Of a DNA stretch of 64,000 bases, positions 11,108 to 22,047 are shown one piece after another (position 1 is the first letter of the stretch; every line of letters starts with the position of its first letter). The notes under the pieces are model-generated. The model did not search any database. It saw only the letters and a list, made by a program, of their open reading frames with translations, and had not been told where the DNA came from. A program made the translations under genes and the position numbers. Origin of the DNA: Nannocystis sp. RBIL2 (GTDB lineage Bacteria > Myxococcota_A > Polyangia > Nannocystales > Nannocystaceae); contig NZ_JAPNJW010000001.1 in NCBI RefSeq assembly GCF_026626745.1, positions 5,006,001 to 5,070,000 on the forward strand, in the 5' to 3' direction.

Positions 11108-13618
11108 ATGCCCCGTATCCACACCGCGCTCACCCAGGGGGGCGACGAGCTCGTCGTTTTCCTCCACGCCGTCGGCGGCGACCACAGCTCATGGCGACCC
11201 CAGGTCGAGGCCCTGCGGGCGCGCTACAGCACGCTGACCTTCGACATGCGCGGCCACGCCCGCAGCTTCAGCGCCGACCGGCCCGAGATCTCGATCCAGA
11301 ACTTCGCCGACGACGCCATCGACCTCGTCGAAGAGGCAGGGTTCTACCGGGCCCACTTCGTCGGACTGTCGATGGGCGGCGTGGTGGCCCAGGAGATCTT
11401 CTCGCGCGCGCCGGAGCGGGTCCAGTCGCTGACCCTGGCGGGCACGTGGTGCTTCCACCCGCAGGCCGAGGCGCGGCGGGCGTGGATGCAGGACAAGCTG
11501 AACCGCATGTCGATGGCCGAGAGCGCCGCCATGGACATGCCGAACCTGTACGCGAGCGACGCCCCGCGCGAGCTCGTCGACGCCGCGATCGCTATCGAGG
11601 GCGGCAAGGACCGCGACGTGTTCCTGCAGTCGTGGCACGCGATGTTCCAGGTCGACTACCGCGACCTGTTGCCGCGGATCGACGTGCCGGTGCTGCTCGT
11701 CGGCGGCAGCGACGACCGCATCACGCCGGTCGACCCGCTGCTGCTCGACCTGTTCGCGCGCGTGCCGATGGCGGAGCTGCGGGTGCTCGCCGGCGGCGGC
11801 CACTTCTGCAACCTCGACCGCGCCGAGGCCTTCAACGCCGCGCTGGCGCCGTTCCTCCGCCGCGCCCGCGCCCGCGCCCCGCAGGCGCTGGCCCTGCCGC
11901 CCGCGCCGCCGACCGTCGGCAACGCGACCACCGTCGCCGAGGCGCTGCTCGAGCAATTGCACCGCCGCGACGTCCCGTGCCTGTTCAGCAACTCGGGCAC
12001 CGACTTCACCCCGCTCATCGAGGCCCTCGCGCGCCCCGGCGCCCCGGCCCCGCGCGTGGTCGCGGCCGCCCACGAGAACACCGCGATCGCCATGGCCCAC
12101 GGCTATCAATTGCTCTCGGGACAGGTCCCCGCGGTCATGGCCCACGTCAATGTGGGCACCGCCAATTCGGGCCTCGGCCTGATCAACGCCCGCCGCGCGC
12201 GCGTGCCGATGCTGGTGATGGCCGGCCTCACGCCCTACACCGATTCGCCGGCGGTCCCCGGCCACCGCACCAACTTCGTGCAATGGGGCCAGGACAGCTT
12301 CGACCAGGCCGCCTACTTCCGCGAGTTCACCAAGTGGGACTATCGCCTGGCCACCGCCGATCACCTCGAGGTCGCGGTCGACCGCGCCCTGGCGATCGCC
12401 GACAGCGACCCCGCGGGCCCGGTCTACCTCACGCTGCCCAAGGAGGTCCTGTGCGCGCCGGCCAGCCACGCGCCGGTGTCGCCGCGGCCGCGGCTGCGCC
12501 CGAACCCGCCGGCCCGCCCCGACGCGGTCGCGCTCGCCCGCGTGGCCCACGCGATCCGCAACGCCAAGCGGCCGCTGATCCTCACCGCCGAGCTCGGGCG
12601 CTACCGCGGCGGGCCCGAGGCGCTGTGGCAGCTGGCGACCCGCCACGGCATCGGCGTGGTCGAGTTCGGCAAGCGCAATTTCTTCAACCTGGCGACGCAC
12701 TGTCCGGTCCACCTCGGCTTCGACCCGGGCACGCAGGTGCCGCAGGCCGACCTGATCCTCGCGGTCGAGGACCCGGTGCCGTTCATCCCCGCGTTCGTCG
12801 CCTTGCCGCACGGACAGGTGCCGCCGATCGTGCAGATCGGCGTCGACCCGCTGTTCTCCGACCTGCCGCTGCGCGGCTTCCCCAGCGACCTGGCGCTGCC
12901 CGGCGATCCGGCCGAGAGCCTGCGCCTGCTCACCCGCCTGCTCGACGCCGACCCGGTCCCCGACGTGGTCGCCCGCCGCGGGGCGCTGCGCATCGAGCAC
13001 GAGGTGGCGTTCGCCAACGCCCGCGTCGCCGCCGACACCGACGCCCACCGCCCCGCGATCACCAAGCGCTGGCTGTCGCGCTGCGTCGGTCAGGCGGTCG
13101 ACGACGAGGTCGTGATCTTCAATGAGTACCCGCTCGACCCGCTGCTGGTGCCGCGCCGGCTGCCCGACAGCTGGTTCGAGAACTCGATCGCCAGCGGCCT
13201 CGGCTGGGCCCTCGGGGCGGCCCTCGGCGCCAAGATGGCCCGCCCCGACCGCACCGTGATCGCGGCGGTCGGCGACGGCAGCTTTTTGTTCAACACCCCG
13301 CTGTCGGCGCTGCACGCCGCGGCGGCGCACCGCCTGCCGATCCTCATCGTGGTGTTCAACGATTGCGCGTGGAGCACCATCCGCAAGTCGACCCGCGGCG
13401 ACTTCCCCGGCGGCCACGCCCAGGCGACCAACAACTTCGCGCTGTGCGACCTCGGGGCCGACCCGGCGTACGACCAGATCGCCAGCGCCTGCGGCGGCGT
13501 CGGCGTACGCGTCGATCGCCCCGACGCGGTGCCCGAGGCGCTCCGCCGCGGCCTCGAGCTCGTCCGCGGCGGCGACCGCTTCGTCCTGCTCGACGTCCGC
13601 TGCGAACGCGACGCATAA
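11108..13618 (+). CDS. Fusion: alpha/beta-hydrolase + ThDP-dependent acetolactate-synthase-like enzyme
   Basis: An 836-residue two-enzyme protein. Residues ~1-255 form an alpha/beta hydrolase: oxyanion region LHAVGGDHSSW, nucleophile Ser88 in GLSMGG, acid in GGSDDRIT and a final GGGHF histidine, closest in style to 3-oxoadipate enol-lactonase-like hydrolases. After an Ala/Pro-rich linker (~255-280) comes a full ThDP enzyme. The cofactor-activating Glu lies in AAHENTAIAMAHGY, a central NAD-fold-like domain follows, and the ThDP/Mg motif is GDGSFLFNTP with the downstream Asn-Asp (VVFND). Both halves look catalytically intact and the frame is uninterrupted. The substrate is unknown. ATG 11108 is the first start after the divergent kinase. 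Confidence 0.88.
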   Translation: MPRIHTALTQGGDELVVFLHAVGGDHSSWRPQVEALRARYSTLTFDMRGHARSFSADRPEISIQNFADDAIDLVEEAGFYRAHFVGLSMGGVVAQEIFSRAPERVQSLTLAGTWCFHPQAEARRAWMQDKLNRMSMAESAAMDMPNLYASDAPRELVDAAIAIEGGKDRDVFLQSWHAMFQVDYRDLLPRIDVPVLLVGGSDDRITPVDPLLLDLFARVPMAELRVLAGGGHFCNLDRAEAFNAALAPFLRRARARAPQALALPPAPPTVGNATTVAEALLEQLHRRDVPCLFSNSGTDFTPLIEALARPGAPAPRVVAAAHENTAIAMAHGYQLLSGQVPAVMAHVNVGTANSGLGLINARRARVPMLVMAGLTPYTDSPAVPGHRTNFVQWGQDSFDQAAYFREFTKWDYRLATADHLEVAVDRALAIADSDPAGPVYLTLPKEVLCAPASHAPVSPRPRLRPNPPARPDAVALARVAHAIRNAKRPLILTAELGRYRGGPEALWQLATRHGIGVVEFGKRNFFNLATHCPVHLGFDPGTQVPQADLILAVEDPVPFIPAFVALPHGQVPPIVQIGVDPLFSDLPLRGFPSDLALPGDPAESLRLLTRLLDADPVPDVVARRGALRIEHEVAFANARVAADTDAHRPAITKRWLSRCVGQAVDDEVVIFNEYPLDPLLVPRRLPDSWFENSIASGLGWALGAALGAKMARPDRTVIAAVGDGSFLFNTPLSALHAAAAHRLPILIVVFNDCAWSTIRKSTRGDFPGGHAQATNNFALCDLGADPAYDQIASACGGVGVRVDRPDAVPEALRRGLELVRGGDRFVLLDVRCERDA

Positions 13619-13924
13619 ATCGGACCCAATGAAATTGGTGCGGCCCCGCCGATCGGCGAGGTCGCATCTGTCCCGAGCCGGGAGCGGCGGGCGGAGGACT
13701 GCGAGACCGCTTCGCGGCCCTCGCACGCCCGGCTCGGGAGACAACGATGATTTTATGCTCTGCTAACTTTAATGAGTGACCATCAAGTCATGCGTATTGA
13801 TCGACGCCGACCATCGATACCGCGATCGACGGGTCCATCGCGCGCCAGCGAATGCGCGGAGGAGCGGTCGGCGAATCCAGCGAATAGGCGTAAGCGAAGA
13901 CGAGCGCGGATCTGCGCGCCCGGG
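13619..13924. other. Non-coding stretch with a 67-base compound hairpin
   Basis: No convincing gene. A CCAAT-GAA-ATTGG inverted repeat lies at 13626-13638. A larger nested structure at 13672-13738 has perfect outer arms CCCGAGCCGGG / CCCGGCTCGGG with inner GCGAG/CTCGC and CCGC-TTC-GCGG stems. An AT-richer patch follows near 13745-13790. It could terminate the ThDP-fusion transcript or be a small structured RNA. Confidence 0.5.
13672..13738. terminator. Nested stem-loop 3' of the hydrolase/ThDP gene
   Basis: Outer 11-bp perfect arms at 13672-13682 and 13728-13738, with two inner stems (13701-13705/13720-13724 and 13707-13710/13714-13717). It starts 53 bases after the stop and has no T-run on the + strand. 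It may be a terminator or a structured RNA. Confidence 0.5.
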
Positions 13925-14128
13925 TCAGCTGACGGACACCACCGGGGCGGTCACGCGGCGCGGCCAGTCGATGCCGAGTTTAATAATACGGCGCTTCATG
14001 GAGTGGCGGGTGATGCCGAGGAGCTGGGCGGCCCCGACGATGTTGCCGGCGCGCTCGAGGGCGGTGGTGCAGAGGCGGCGCTCGGCGGCGCCCAGGTTGA
14101 AGTCATCGAGGACGAGTTGTTGCTGCAT
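13925..14128 (-). CDS. Small Fis-type helix-turn-helix DNA-binding protein
   Basis: A 67-residue protein that is almost entirely a Fis/NtrC-C-terminal type HTH: an AERRLCTTALERAGNIVGAA helix pair followed by the recognition segment LLGITRHSMKRRIIKLGI. In the NtrC family this domain is the DNA-binding end of a sigma-54 activator; here no AAA+ or receiver domain is attached, so it would act as a stand-alone DNA binder. ATG at 14128 is preferred (MQQQLV); a GTG at 14173 would add 15 residues. It could be a remnant of a larger activator, but the frame is intact and a stop closes it cleanly. Confidence 0.65.
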   Translation of the reverse strand: MQQQLVLDDFNLGAAERRLCTTALERAGNIVGAAQLLGITRHSMKRRIIKLGIDWPRRVTAPVVSVS

Positions 14129-14239
14129 GCGAAGTCTTGTACTGCACGAGCTTGTTCCAGCGCGGATCAACACCGGTTGAATAAGCGCCGCGCGCCGTCG
14201 TACGCCCGGTTCGCGGCCGACCTGCGCGTTTGCGCGCGG

Positions 14240-14686
14240 CTAGCCGTCGCACAGCGGGCTCGCGCCGCAGCGCACCGGCTCGCCGTCGACCATCGTCCCG
14301 CACAGGCACGCGCAGCCGGCCGGGGTCTCGGCTTCGTCGCCGCATTCATGCCAGCCGAGCGGCTCGGCACAATCGTAGGCGTGGATCATGTACTCGATCT
14401 TCTGGCCGTCGATTCGATAATAGGCGTGCGGCTCCGACGCCTGACCGACCGACTGGCCCGCGAGGGTGAAGCAGCGCTCGGGGCCCGGGCTGGTCGCGCA
14501 ATTGGTCTCGTCAGGGACGAGGAGCGTCTCTTGCCAGCGGCAGCCGAGCGCCTCGCATCCGGTCTGCTGTGATTCCGCCAGGCACTGCTCGCTCGTGGGC
14601 GCCTCGCCGCCCGTGTCCGTGTCCTGCGATTTGTCGCCGCAGCCGATCAGGCTGAGGGCGGCGGCGAGGCTGAGTCGCAGCATCAT
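14240..14686 (-). CDS. Small Cys-rich lipoprotein of unknown function
   Basis: A 148-residue predicted lipoprotein. Tandem ATGs precede a signal LSLAAALSLIGC (Cys16), followed by an acidic Asp/Thr linker and ten or more Cys, including CEALGCRW, CACLCGTM and a C-terminal CGASPLC, suggesting disulfide pairing. This style of short lipoprotein with Cys-framed segments is frequent in Nannocystales genomes; no known domain is recognised. Longer in-frame upstream sequence is discarded because it overlaps the aceA 3' hairpin and has no signal. It lies downstream of aceA on the same strand, separated by a strong palindrome at 14728-14743, so it is probably transcribed independently. Confidence 0.7.
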   Translation of the reverse strand: MMLRLSLAAALSLIGCGDKSQDTDTGGEAPTSEQCLAESQQTGCEALGCRWQETLLVPDETNCATSPGPERCFTLAGQSVGQASEPHAYYRIDGQKIEYMIHAYDCAEPLGWHECGDEAETPAGCACLCGTMVDGEPVRCGASPLCDG

Positions 14687-14727
14687 ATGCGCACGATACG
14701 ACGGCCGGCGAAGCCGCGGAAGAGGCG

Positions 14728-14743
14728 ACGGGCTCGAGCCCGT
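14728..14743. terminator. Perfect palindrome 3' of aceA
   Basis: ACGGGCTCGAGCCCGT, a 16-base perfect palindrome about 22 bases past the aceA stop (minus strand). It is a candidate terminator, or an XhoI-like dyad binding site. Confidence 0.5.
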
Positions 14744-14765
14744 GCGCCCGCGGGAGCCGCAGCGC

Positions 14766-16043
<1,278 letters not shown>

Positions 16044-16058
16044 GGCTGTCCTCTCCCC

Positions 16059-16073
16059 GGCGATCGGATCGCC
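16059..16073. promoter_or_regulatory. Dyad in the aceB-aceA gap
   Basis: GGCGATC-G-GATCGCC, 7-bp perfect arms, 16-30 bases upstream of the aceA start. It could be an operator or an intercistronic mRNA structure; no assignment is possible from sequence alone. Confidence 0.4.
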
Positions 16074-16145
16074 GAAGTCTTGTCGAATGGGTAGAGAGCA
16101 CCGCGCAGGCGCAGACGGCCCGGCGCGTATGTCTCTCGGGTCATG

Positions 16146-17780
<1,635 letters not shown>

Positions 17781-17841
17781 CGACGCCGTGACAATGGACC
17801 GAGTCGGCGCACCGCTCAATCAGGCGCAGCTGTAAGGGTTG

Positions 17842-17860
17842 CAACGGCATTTCACCGTTG
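17842..17860. promoter_or_regulatory. Inverted repeat in the aceB / RamB-like divergent region
   Basis: CAACGG and CCGTTG arms separated by 7 bases, inside the ~110-base divergent promoter region between aceB and the RamB-like regulator. Its placement makes it the best visible operator candidate for the regulator. It does not obviously match the Corynebacterium RamB box, so the assignment is inference. Confidence 0.45.
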
Positions 17861-17888
17861 TCGACACATGGATGTCATGCTGTAAATC

Positions 17889-19358
17889 GTGTCAATGAGC
17901 GCACCCCGGAAGCCCGCCGCGGGCGCCCGCGACGCCCCGCGATTCGGCGCGAAGATCCGGAGCCTGCGCCGCTGCGCCGGGCTGTCGCAGGCCGAGCTGG
18001 CCCAGCGGCTCGACGTCTCGCCGTCGTACTTGAATCTGCTCGAGCACGACAAGCGGGCCCTGCCCGCGCCGCTGCTCATCCGGCTGGCGCGGGTGCTCGC
18101 GGTCGACCTCGCCTCGTTCGCCGGCGAGGACGACGCGCGGCTGGTGCACGACCTGCTCGAGGTGTTCGCCGACCCGCTGTTCGAGGAGGCGCCGCTGACG
18201 AACACGGAGATCCGCGAGGTCGCGTCGGCGAGCCCGGCGGCGGCGCGGGCGGTGCTGCAGCTGTACCGGGCGTACCGCGGGGCGCAGGGGGCGACCGACG
18301 CGTTGTCGTCGCGGCTCGAGGCGGGCGACGAGGCCGGCGGCGCGTCGCGCTCGTCGCTGCCGAGCGAGGAGGTCAGCGACCTGCTGCAGCAGCAGATGAA
18401 CTACTTCCCGGCGCTCGAGGAGCGGGCCGAGCAGCTGCGGCGCGAGGCGAGGCTCGGGGAGCTCGACCGCTTCGGCGCGCTGGTCCGCCACCTGGCGCGC
18501 GCGTGCGAGGTGCGGGTGGAGATCGCCCGCTGCGGGCAGCCGGGCGCGGCGCTGCGGCGCTTCGATCCGCAGAGCCGGGTCCTGACGCTGTCGGAGCTGC
18601 TGCCGACGCGCTCGCGGCTGTTCCAGCTGGCGGCCCAGGTGGCGCTCATCGCCCACGCGGACGTGCTCGACGGCCTGGGCCGCGACCCGTTGCTCACCAG
18701 CCCCGAGAGCCGCGCGCTGGCCCGCGTGGCGCTGGCGAACTACTTCGCGGGGGCGGTGTGGATGCCCTACGCGGAGTTCCTGCGCGCGGCCGAAGAGCTG
18801 CGCTACGACATCGACGTGCTCGGCCGCCGCTTCGGGGTGGGCTTCGAGCAGACGTGCCACCGCCTGACGTCGCTGCGCCGGCCGACGCAGGAAGGGGTGC
18901 CGTTCCACATGGTGCGCATCGACGTGGCGGGCAACATTTCCAAGCGCTTCTCGGCCAGCGGGATCCGCTTCGCCCGCTACGCGGGGGTGTGCCCGCGCTG
19001 GAACATCTTCAGCGCGTTCCAGACGCCGGGGATGATCCGCGTGCAGGTGTCGCGCATGCCCGAAGGCGCGAGCTTTTTTTGTATCGCTCGCACGATTCAG
19101 AAAGACTCGGGGGGATATCACGCGCAACAGCCGGTCCAGGCGATCGGCCTCGGATGTACGGTCGAACACGCGCCGCGGTTGGTGTACGCGGACGGGGTCG
19201 ATCTTCACAATCCGGGGCTGGTGACGCCGGTCGGGGTGAGCTGCAGGCTGTGCGAGCGCACGGCTTGCGAGCAGCGGGCGCTGCCTTCGCTGAAGGTGCC
19301 GCTGCGGGTCGATCCGAACTATCGCGGGCTCTCGCTGTACGCGCCGGCTCCGGAGTGA
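17889..19358 (+). CDS. RamB/ScfR-family transcriptional regulator (XRE HTH + DUF2083)
   Basis: A 489-residue regulator. An XRE-type HTH lies at ~20-75 (GLSQAELAQRLDVSPSYLNL). The middle corresponds to the IrrE-N-like region but lacks an HExxH protease motif. The C-terminal DUF2083 part ends with the Cys cluster CRLCERTACEQRA typical of RamB and the short-chain fatty-acid regulators. In Corynebacterium and Mycobacterium, RamB and relatives control acetate, propionate and glyoxylate genes, and here it is divergent from aceB-aceA, so it probably regulates them and itself. The listed start is GTG 17889; ATG 17895 is two codons in. A decayed copy of its 3' end lies downstream (19609-19690). Confidence 0.9.
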   Translation: MSMSAPRKPAAGARDAPRFGAKIRSLRRCAGLSQAELAQRLDVSPSYLNLLEHDKRALPAPLLIRLARVLAVDLASFAGEDDARLVHDLLEVFADPLFEEAPLTNTEIREVASASPAAARAVLQLYRAYRGAQGATDALSSRLEAGDEAGGASRSSLPSEEVSDLLQQQMNYFPALEERAEQLRREARLGELDRFGALVRHLARACEVRVEIARCGQPGAALRRFDPQSRVLTLSELLPTRSRLFQLAAQVALIAHADVLDGLGRDPLLTSPESRALARVALANYFAGAVWMPYAEFLRAAEELRYDIDVLGRRFGVGFEQTCHRLTSLRRPTQEGVPFHMVRIDVAGNISKRFSASGIRFARYAGVCPRWNIFSAFQTPGMIRVQVSRMPEGASFFCIARTIQKDSGGYHAQQPVQAIGLGCTVEHAPRLVYADGVDLHNPGLVTPVGVSCRLCERTACEQRALPSLKVPLRVDPNYRGLSLYAPAPE

Positions 19359-19443
19359 GGCGGCTTGGCATACTTGCGCGATTGTCGTTCGTGCTTCGAC
19401 GATCCTCCTGTCATGCTTCGCGAATTGCCGACTGCGCCTCGCG

Positions 19444-19545
19444 GGGGTCCGGGGAAGGACCGGCTGCGAGTTAACCGGCAGGATTGGCGCTCGTTCCTCG
19501 CACCCATCTCGCCTCTAATTCGCGGCCGGCCCTTCCCCGAACCCC
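19444..19545. repeat. Long inverted repeat (25-bp arms, 52-base loop)
   Basis: Arms at 19444-19468 and 19521-19545 pair at 22 of 25 positions; the three exceptions can form G-U pairs in RNA. The core of both arms is CGGGGAAGG / CCTTCCCCG. It could be a structured RNA, a strong terminator, or the paired ends of a small non-autonomous mobile element. No target-site duplication was recognised. Confidence 0.6.
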
Positions 19546-19608
19546 TGGCACAGGCGCTGTTTCGCGTCATTGACGGCGTGTCATTACCGGGCGAACAGCG
19601 CGGGCGTT

Positions 19609-19690
19609 GCAGCGGGCGCTGCCGTCGCTCGAGGTGCCCCTGCGGGTCGATCCGAGCTATCGCGGCTCTCGCTGTACGCGCCGGCTCCGG
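19609..19690 (+). pseudogene. Decayed duplicate of the RamB-like gene's 3' end
   Basis: These 82 bases align with 19271-19353 inside the regulator gene with about five substitutions and one deleted G. The first part still encodes RALPSLEVPLRVDPSYRG; the deletion then shifts the frame. The remnant could derive from a second DUF2083 gene or from partial duplication. Confidence 0.8.
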
Positions 19691-19942
19691 CGAACGAGCC
19701 CTGAAACGGGTGCAGGCCGCGCGCCACCCGCGCAGATCCGGGCGATGAGCTCGCGGGGGCATCACGCACTCCCTAAAGAACCCATGGTTCGTCTCGAACC
19801 ATGTTCTATCTCCAAGCCATGGTTTTCTCTTTCACTGAGTAGAAGTCGCCCCGACTGTCGCCATGGTTCAAGGTCGAGCGGCGACATCCGGACGGCAAGG
19901 CTCCGCTTCTCCGCTCGAAGACCCTCTCTCCGGCGGTGATCG

Positions 19943-21130
19943 ATGACTACATTCGACGTGATCGTCCTCGGCCTCGGCGCTCATGGAGCCGCGACCGTCT
20001 ATCAATTGGCTCGGCTTGGCGCACGTGTGCTGGGCATCGACAAGCACAAACCTCCGCACAAGAACGGCTCATCCCACGGTGACTCCCGAATCACTCGGCT
20101 CGCCTGTGGCGAGGGTCCAGCATATTCAAAGTACGCGAGACGATCCCACGAGATCTGGCGCGAGCTCGAGGGCGTTACCGGAAAACCGTTGTTCATGCGA
20201 AACGGCCTGCTCGTGCTCACGAAATCGGGCCAGAATGCGGCGCATCACGGCGTGAAAAACTTTGCCGCATCGACCGCGAAGATCGCGAGAAAAGAGGCTT
20301 TGCGGTACAAAACTTTCCGTCATGAAGATATTCAGCGGAGATTCCCCGCGTTCCAGGTTTCGGAGCGCGACAGGGCCTACTACGACCAGGTCAGCGGCTT
20401 TGTGCGCCCGGAGAATTGCATCGAGGCCCAGATCATGCAAGCGCAAGAGCTCGGGGCCAAGCTACGCTTCCACGAGGAAGTTATATCATTCCGGCAAGTC
20501 GAACACGCCGTCGAAGTCACGAGTAACCATGGACGATACTCTGCGGATCAATTGGTGGTGACGGCGGGCCCCTGGCTGCCCGAGTTGCTCCCGCGAGAAT
20601 TCGCGGGTCGCTTCAGGCGGCTGCGCCAGGTCCAGCTCTGGTTCCGCGCCCGAGACGCGCGGACGCACAAGCGGTTCTCGCCCGAGCGTTTCCCCGTCTT
20701 CATCTGGCAACTCGCCCATGGGACACTGTACGGCTTCCCGGCGCTCGGAAGCTTCGAGGAGGGGATCAAGGTCGCCACCGAAGTGGACGACGACACCACA
20801 CCGGAGACGGTCGACCGGAAGGTTCCACCTCACGCTGTCCAGAAATTCTTCGATGACTTCGTCGTCCCGCACCTGCCCGGTCTGTCGCCGGACTGCGTCA
20901 GGAACGAGGTCTGCCTCTATACCACGACAGCAGATTCGCGGTTCATCCTCGACCGCCTGCCCGAGCGTGAGCGCATCATCATTGCCTCCCCCTGCTCGGG
21001 CCATGGCTTCAAGCACTCCGCGGCCATTGGCGAAAAGCTAGCGAAGATGGCGTACGAAAGCGAAGCTCCTGACCCCATGTTCCTTTGGGATGCACCACCG
21101 GCGCTTCTGCCGTCATCCACCCCACGATAG
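19943..21130 (+). CDS. FAD-dependent oxidase of the sarcosine/N-methyltryptophan oxidase family
   Basis: A 395-residue monomeric flavoenzyme. The Rossmann motif is near the N-terminus (VLGLGAHGAATVYQLARLG). The family block SSHGDSRITRLACGEG, the ENCIEAQI segment and C-terminal SGHGFKHSAAIGE all match monomeric sarcosine oxidase/SolA. The covalent-FAD cysteine of that family aligns with the Cys in EVCLYTTTADSRF. It would oxidise a secondary amine (N-methyl amino acid) to an imine with H2O2 release; the substrate is not predictable. Base composition is visibly lower in GC than its neighbours and no copy of the dispersed palindrome occurs within it, hinting at later acquisition (inference). Confidence 0.9.
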   Translation: MTTFDVIVLGLGAHGAATVYQLARLGARVLGIDKHKPPHKNGSSHGDSRITRLACGEGPAYSKYARRSHEIWRELEGVTGKPLFMRNGLLVLTKSGQNAAHHGVKNFAASTAKIARKEALRYKTFRHEDIQRRFPAFQVSERDRAYYDQVSGFVRPENCIEAQIMQAQELGAKLRFHEEVISFRQVEHAVEVTSNHGRYSADQLVVTAGPWLPELLPREFAGRFRRLRQVQLWFRARDARTHKRFSPERFPVFIWQLAHGTLYGFPALGSFEEGIKVATEVDDDTTPETVDRKVPPHAVQKFFDDFVVPHLPGLSPDCVRNEVCLYTTTADSRFILDRLPERERIIIASPCSGHGFKHSAAIGEKLAKMAYESEAPDPMFLWDAPPALLPSSTPR

Positions 21131-21352
21131 CCGCCTGTGCCTTTCCCGGCACGGCCATCCCGTGACGGGGGCCCGTGCTTGACGCCGGCGCGCGGACCGC
21201 AGGTGAGGCGAGCGACGCGATCTCGCGGTCACGAGCGGCGGCGGCCCCGGACCTTTGCTCGGAAGTCATTGCCCTGCGCCAGTAGCCCCGTCTACAAGCC
21301 CGATCGAAGGGTCGCTGGCCGGCCTGAAGAAAAGGCAGACACCATCCTCTCC

Positions 21353-21901
21353 ATGCACATTCCGGCCCTTCGACCCATCCCGTCGCATCCCGGGCGACGC
21401 GCACGCCTCGCCTCGCTCCTCTTGCTCGCCTCGTCGGCTTGTATGGGTGAGGACCTCGCGGATATCACGATTGATCTGGAAAAGATCGGCTCGGCATCCC
21501 GCGATATCATCTCGACTTATTACAAAGAATCGTCGAGGACGATCTACGCGAGAGGTGAGCCGGAAGGGACGTACAACGTCCAGATCACGTCCAAGACTCT
21601 GCTCTCCAAGGAGTGTGAGAACCTGACGCCACTCATGTCGCCGGTCCCGCAGAAGGAGATCACGGTCGACGTCTGCGGCGGCCTGGGGCTCATCTTCCAG
21701 GTTCTAAACGGCGGAGTCAGCGCTTGCGTCATGACCCACGAGTCGAACGCGGGGGTTCCCGTGTATCACTATAATTTCACGTCTCTCAACGTCCAGCTCA
21801 ACTACAACGTCGTCGACATTGGTAATAATATGCTGCTCGGCACCTCCGGTTGGCAGCCAGCTCTCGACAACGACTGCCCCAGGGACGGGTTCCCGTATTG
21901 A
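21353..21901 (+). CDS. Hypothetical lipoprotein
   Basis: A 182-residue predicted lipoprotein. The ATG at 21353 opens a positively charged N-terminus and a hydrophobic run ending in LASSAC (Cys30). The mature part is rich in Thr, Asn and Tyr with alternating hydrophobic residues (VQLNYNVVDIGNNMLLGTS), suggesting beta structure, and four Cys. No known family is recognised. Upstream in-frame sequence is excluded because it lacks a signal and overlaps the intergenic region after the flavoenzyme. Composition is again somewhat lower in GC than the surroundings. It is likely monocistronic; the next gene begins 146 bases downstream. Confidence 0.75.
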   Translation: MHIPALRPIPSHPGRRARLASLLLLASSACMGEDLADITIDLEKIGSASRDIISTYYKESSRTIYARGEPEGTYNVQITSKTLLSKECENLTPLMSPVPQKEITVDVCGGLGLIFQVLNGGVSACVMTHESNAGVPVYHYNFTSLNVQLNYNVVDIGNNMLLGTSGWQPALDNDCPRDGFPY

Positions 21902-22047
21902 CGCCCGACGCGAGCAGGCGGCCCAGGCTCCGCCTCGCGTCACCGATGGTAGTCGACGCCGGTCGTATCCGAACGACGTGAGGGTTGGCCTCCTCCAGCC
22001 GGTTCAGTACCCGGCCCGGAGGCCAGGAGCTGCACCATACTGCATCG

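Larger units (their letters stand above)
19359..19942. other. Intergenic region with a long hairpin and a duplicated gene tail
   Basis: A 584-base stretch without a convincing intact gene. It contains a 25-bp imperfect stem (19444-19545) and a decayed copy of the 3' end of the RamB-like gene (19609-19690). The part after ~19750 is AT-richer and leads into the flavoenzyme gene. Confidence 0.6.

Noticed and set aside
14129..14173. Possible sigma-54 promoter (TGGAAC...GTGCA) upstream of the Fis-type gene
   Set aside because: The GG-to-GC spacing is 11 rather than the required 10 bases, and the match is weak.
13772..14572. + strand frame of 266 codons over the Fis-type gene and Cys-rich lipoprotein
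   Set aside because: Antisense to two better-supported minus-strand genes, with no recognisable protein features.
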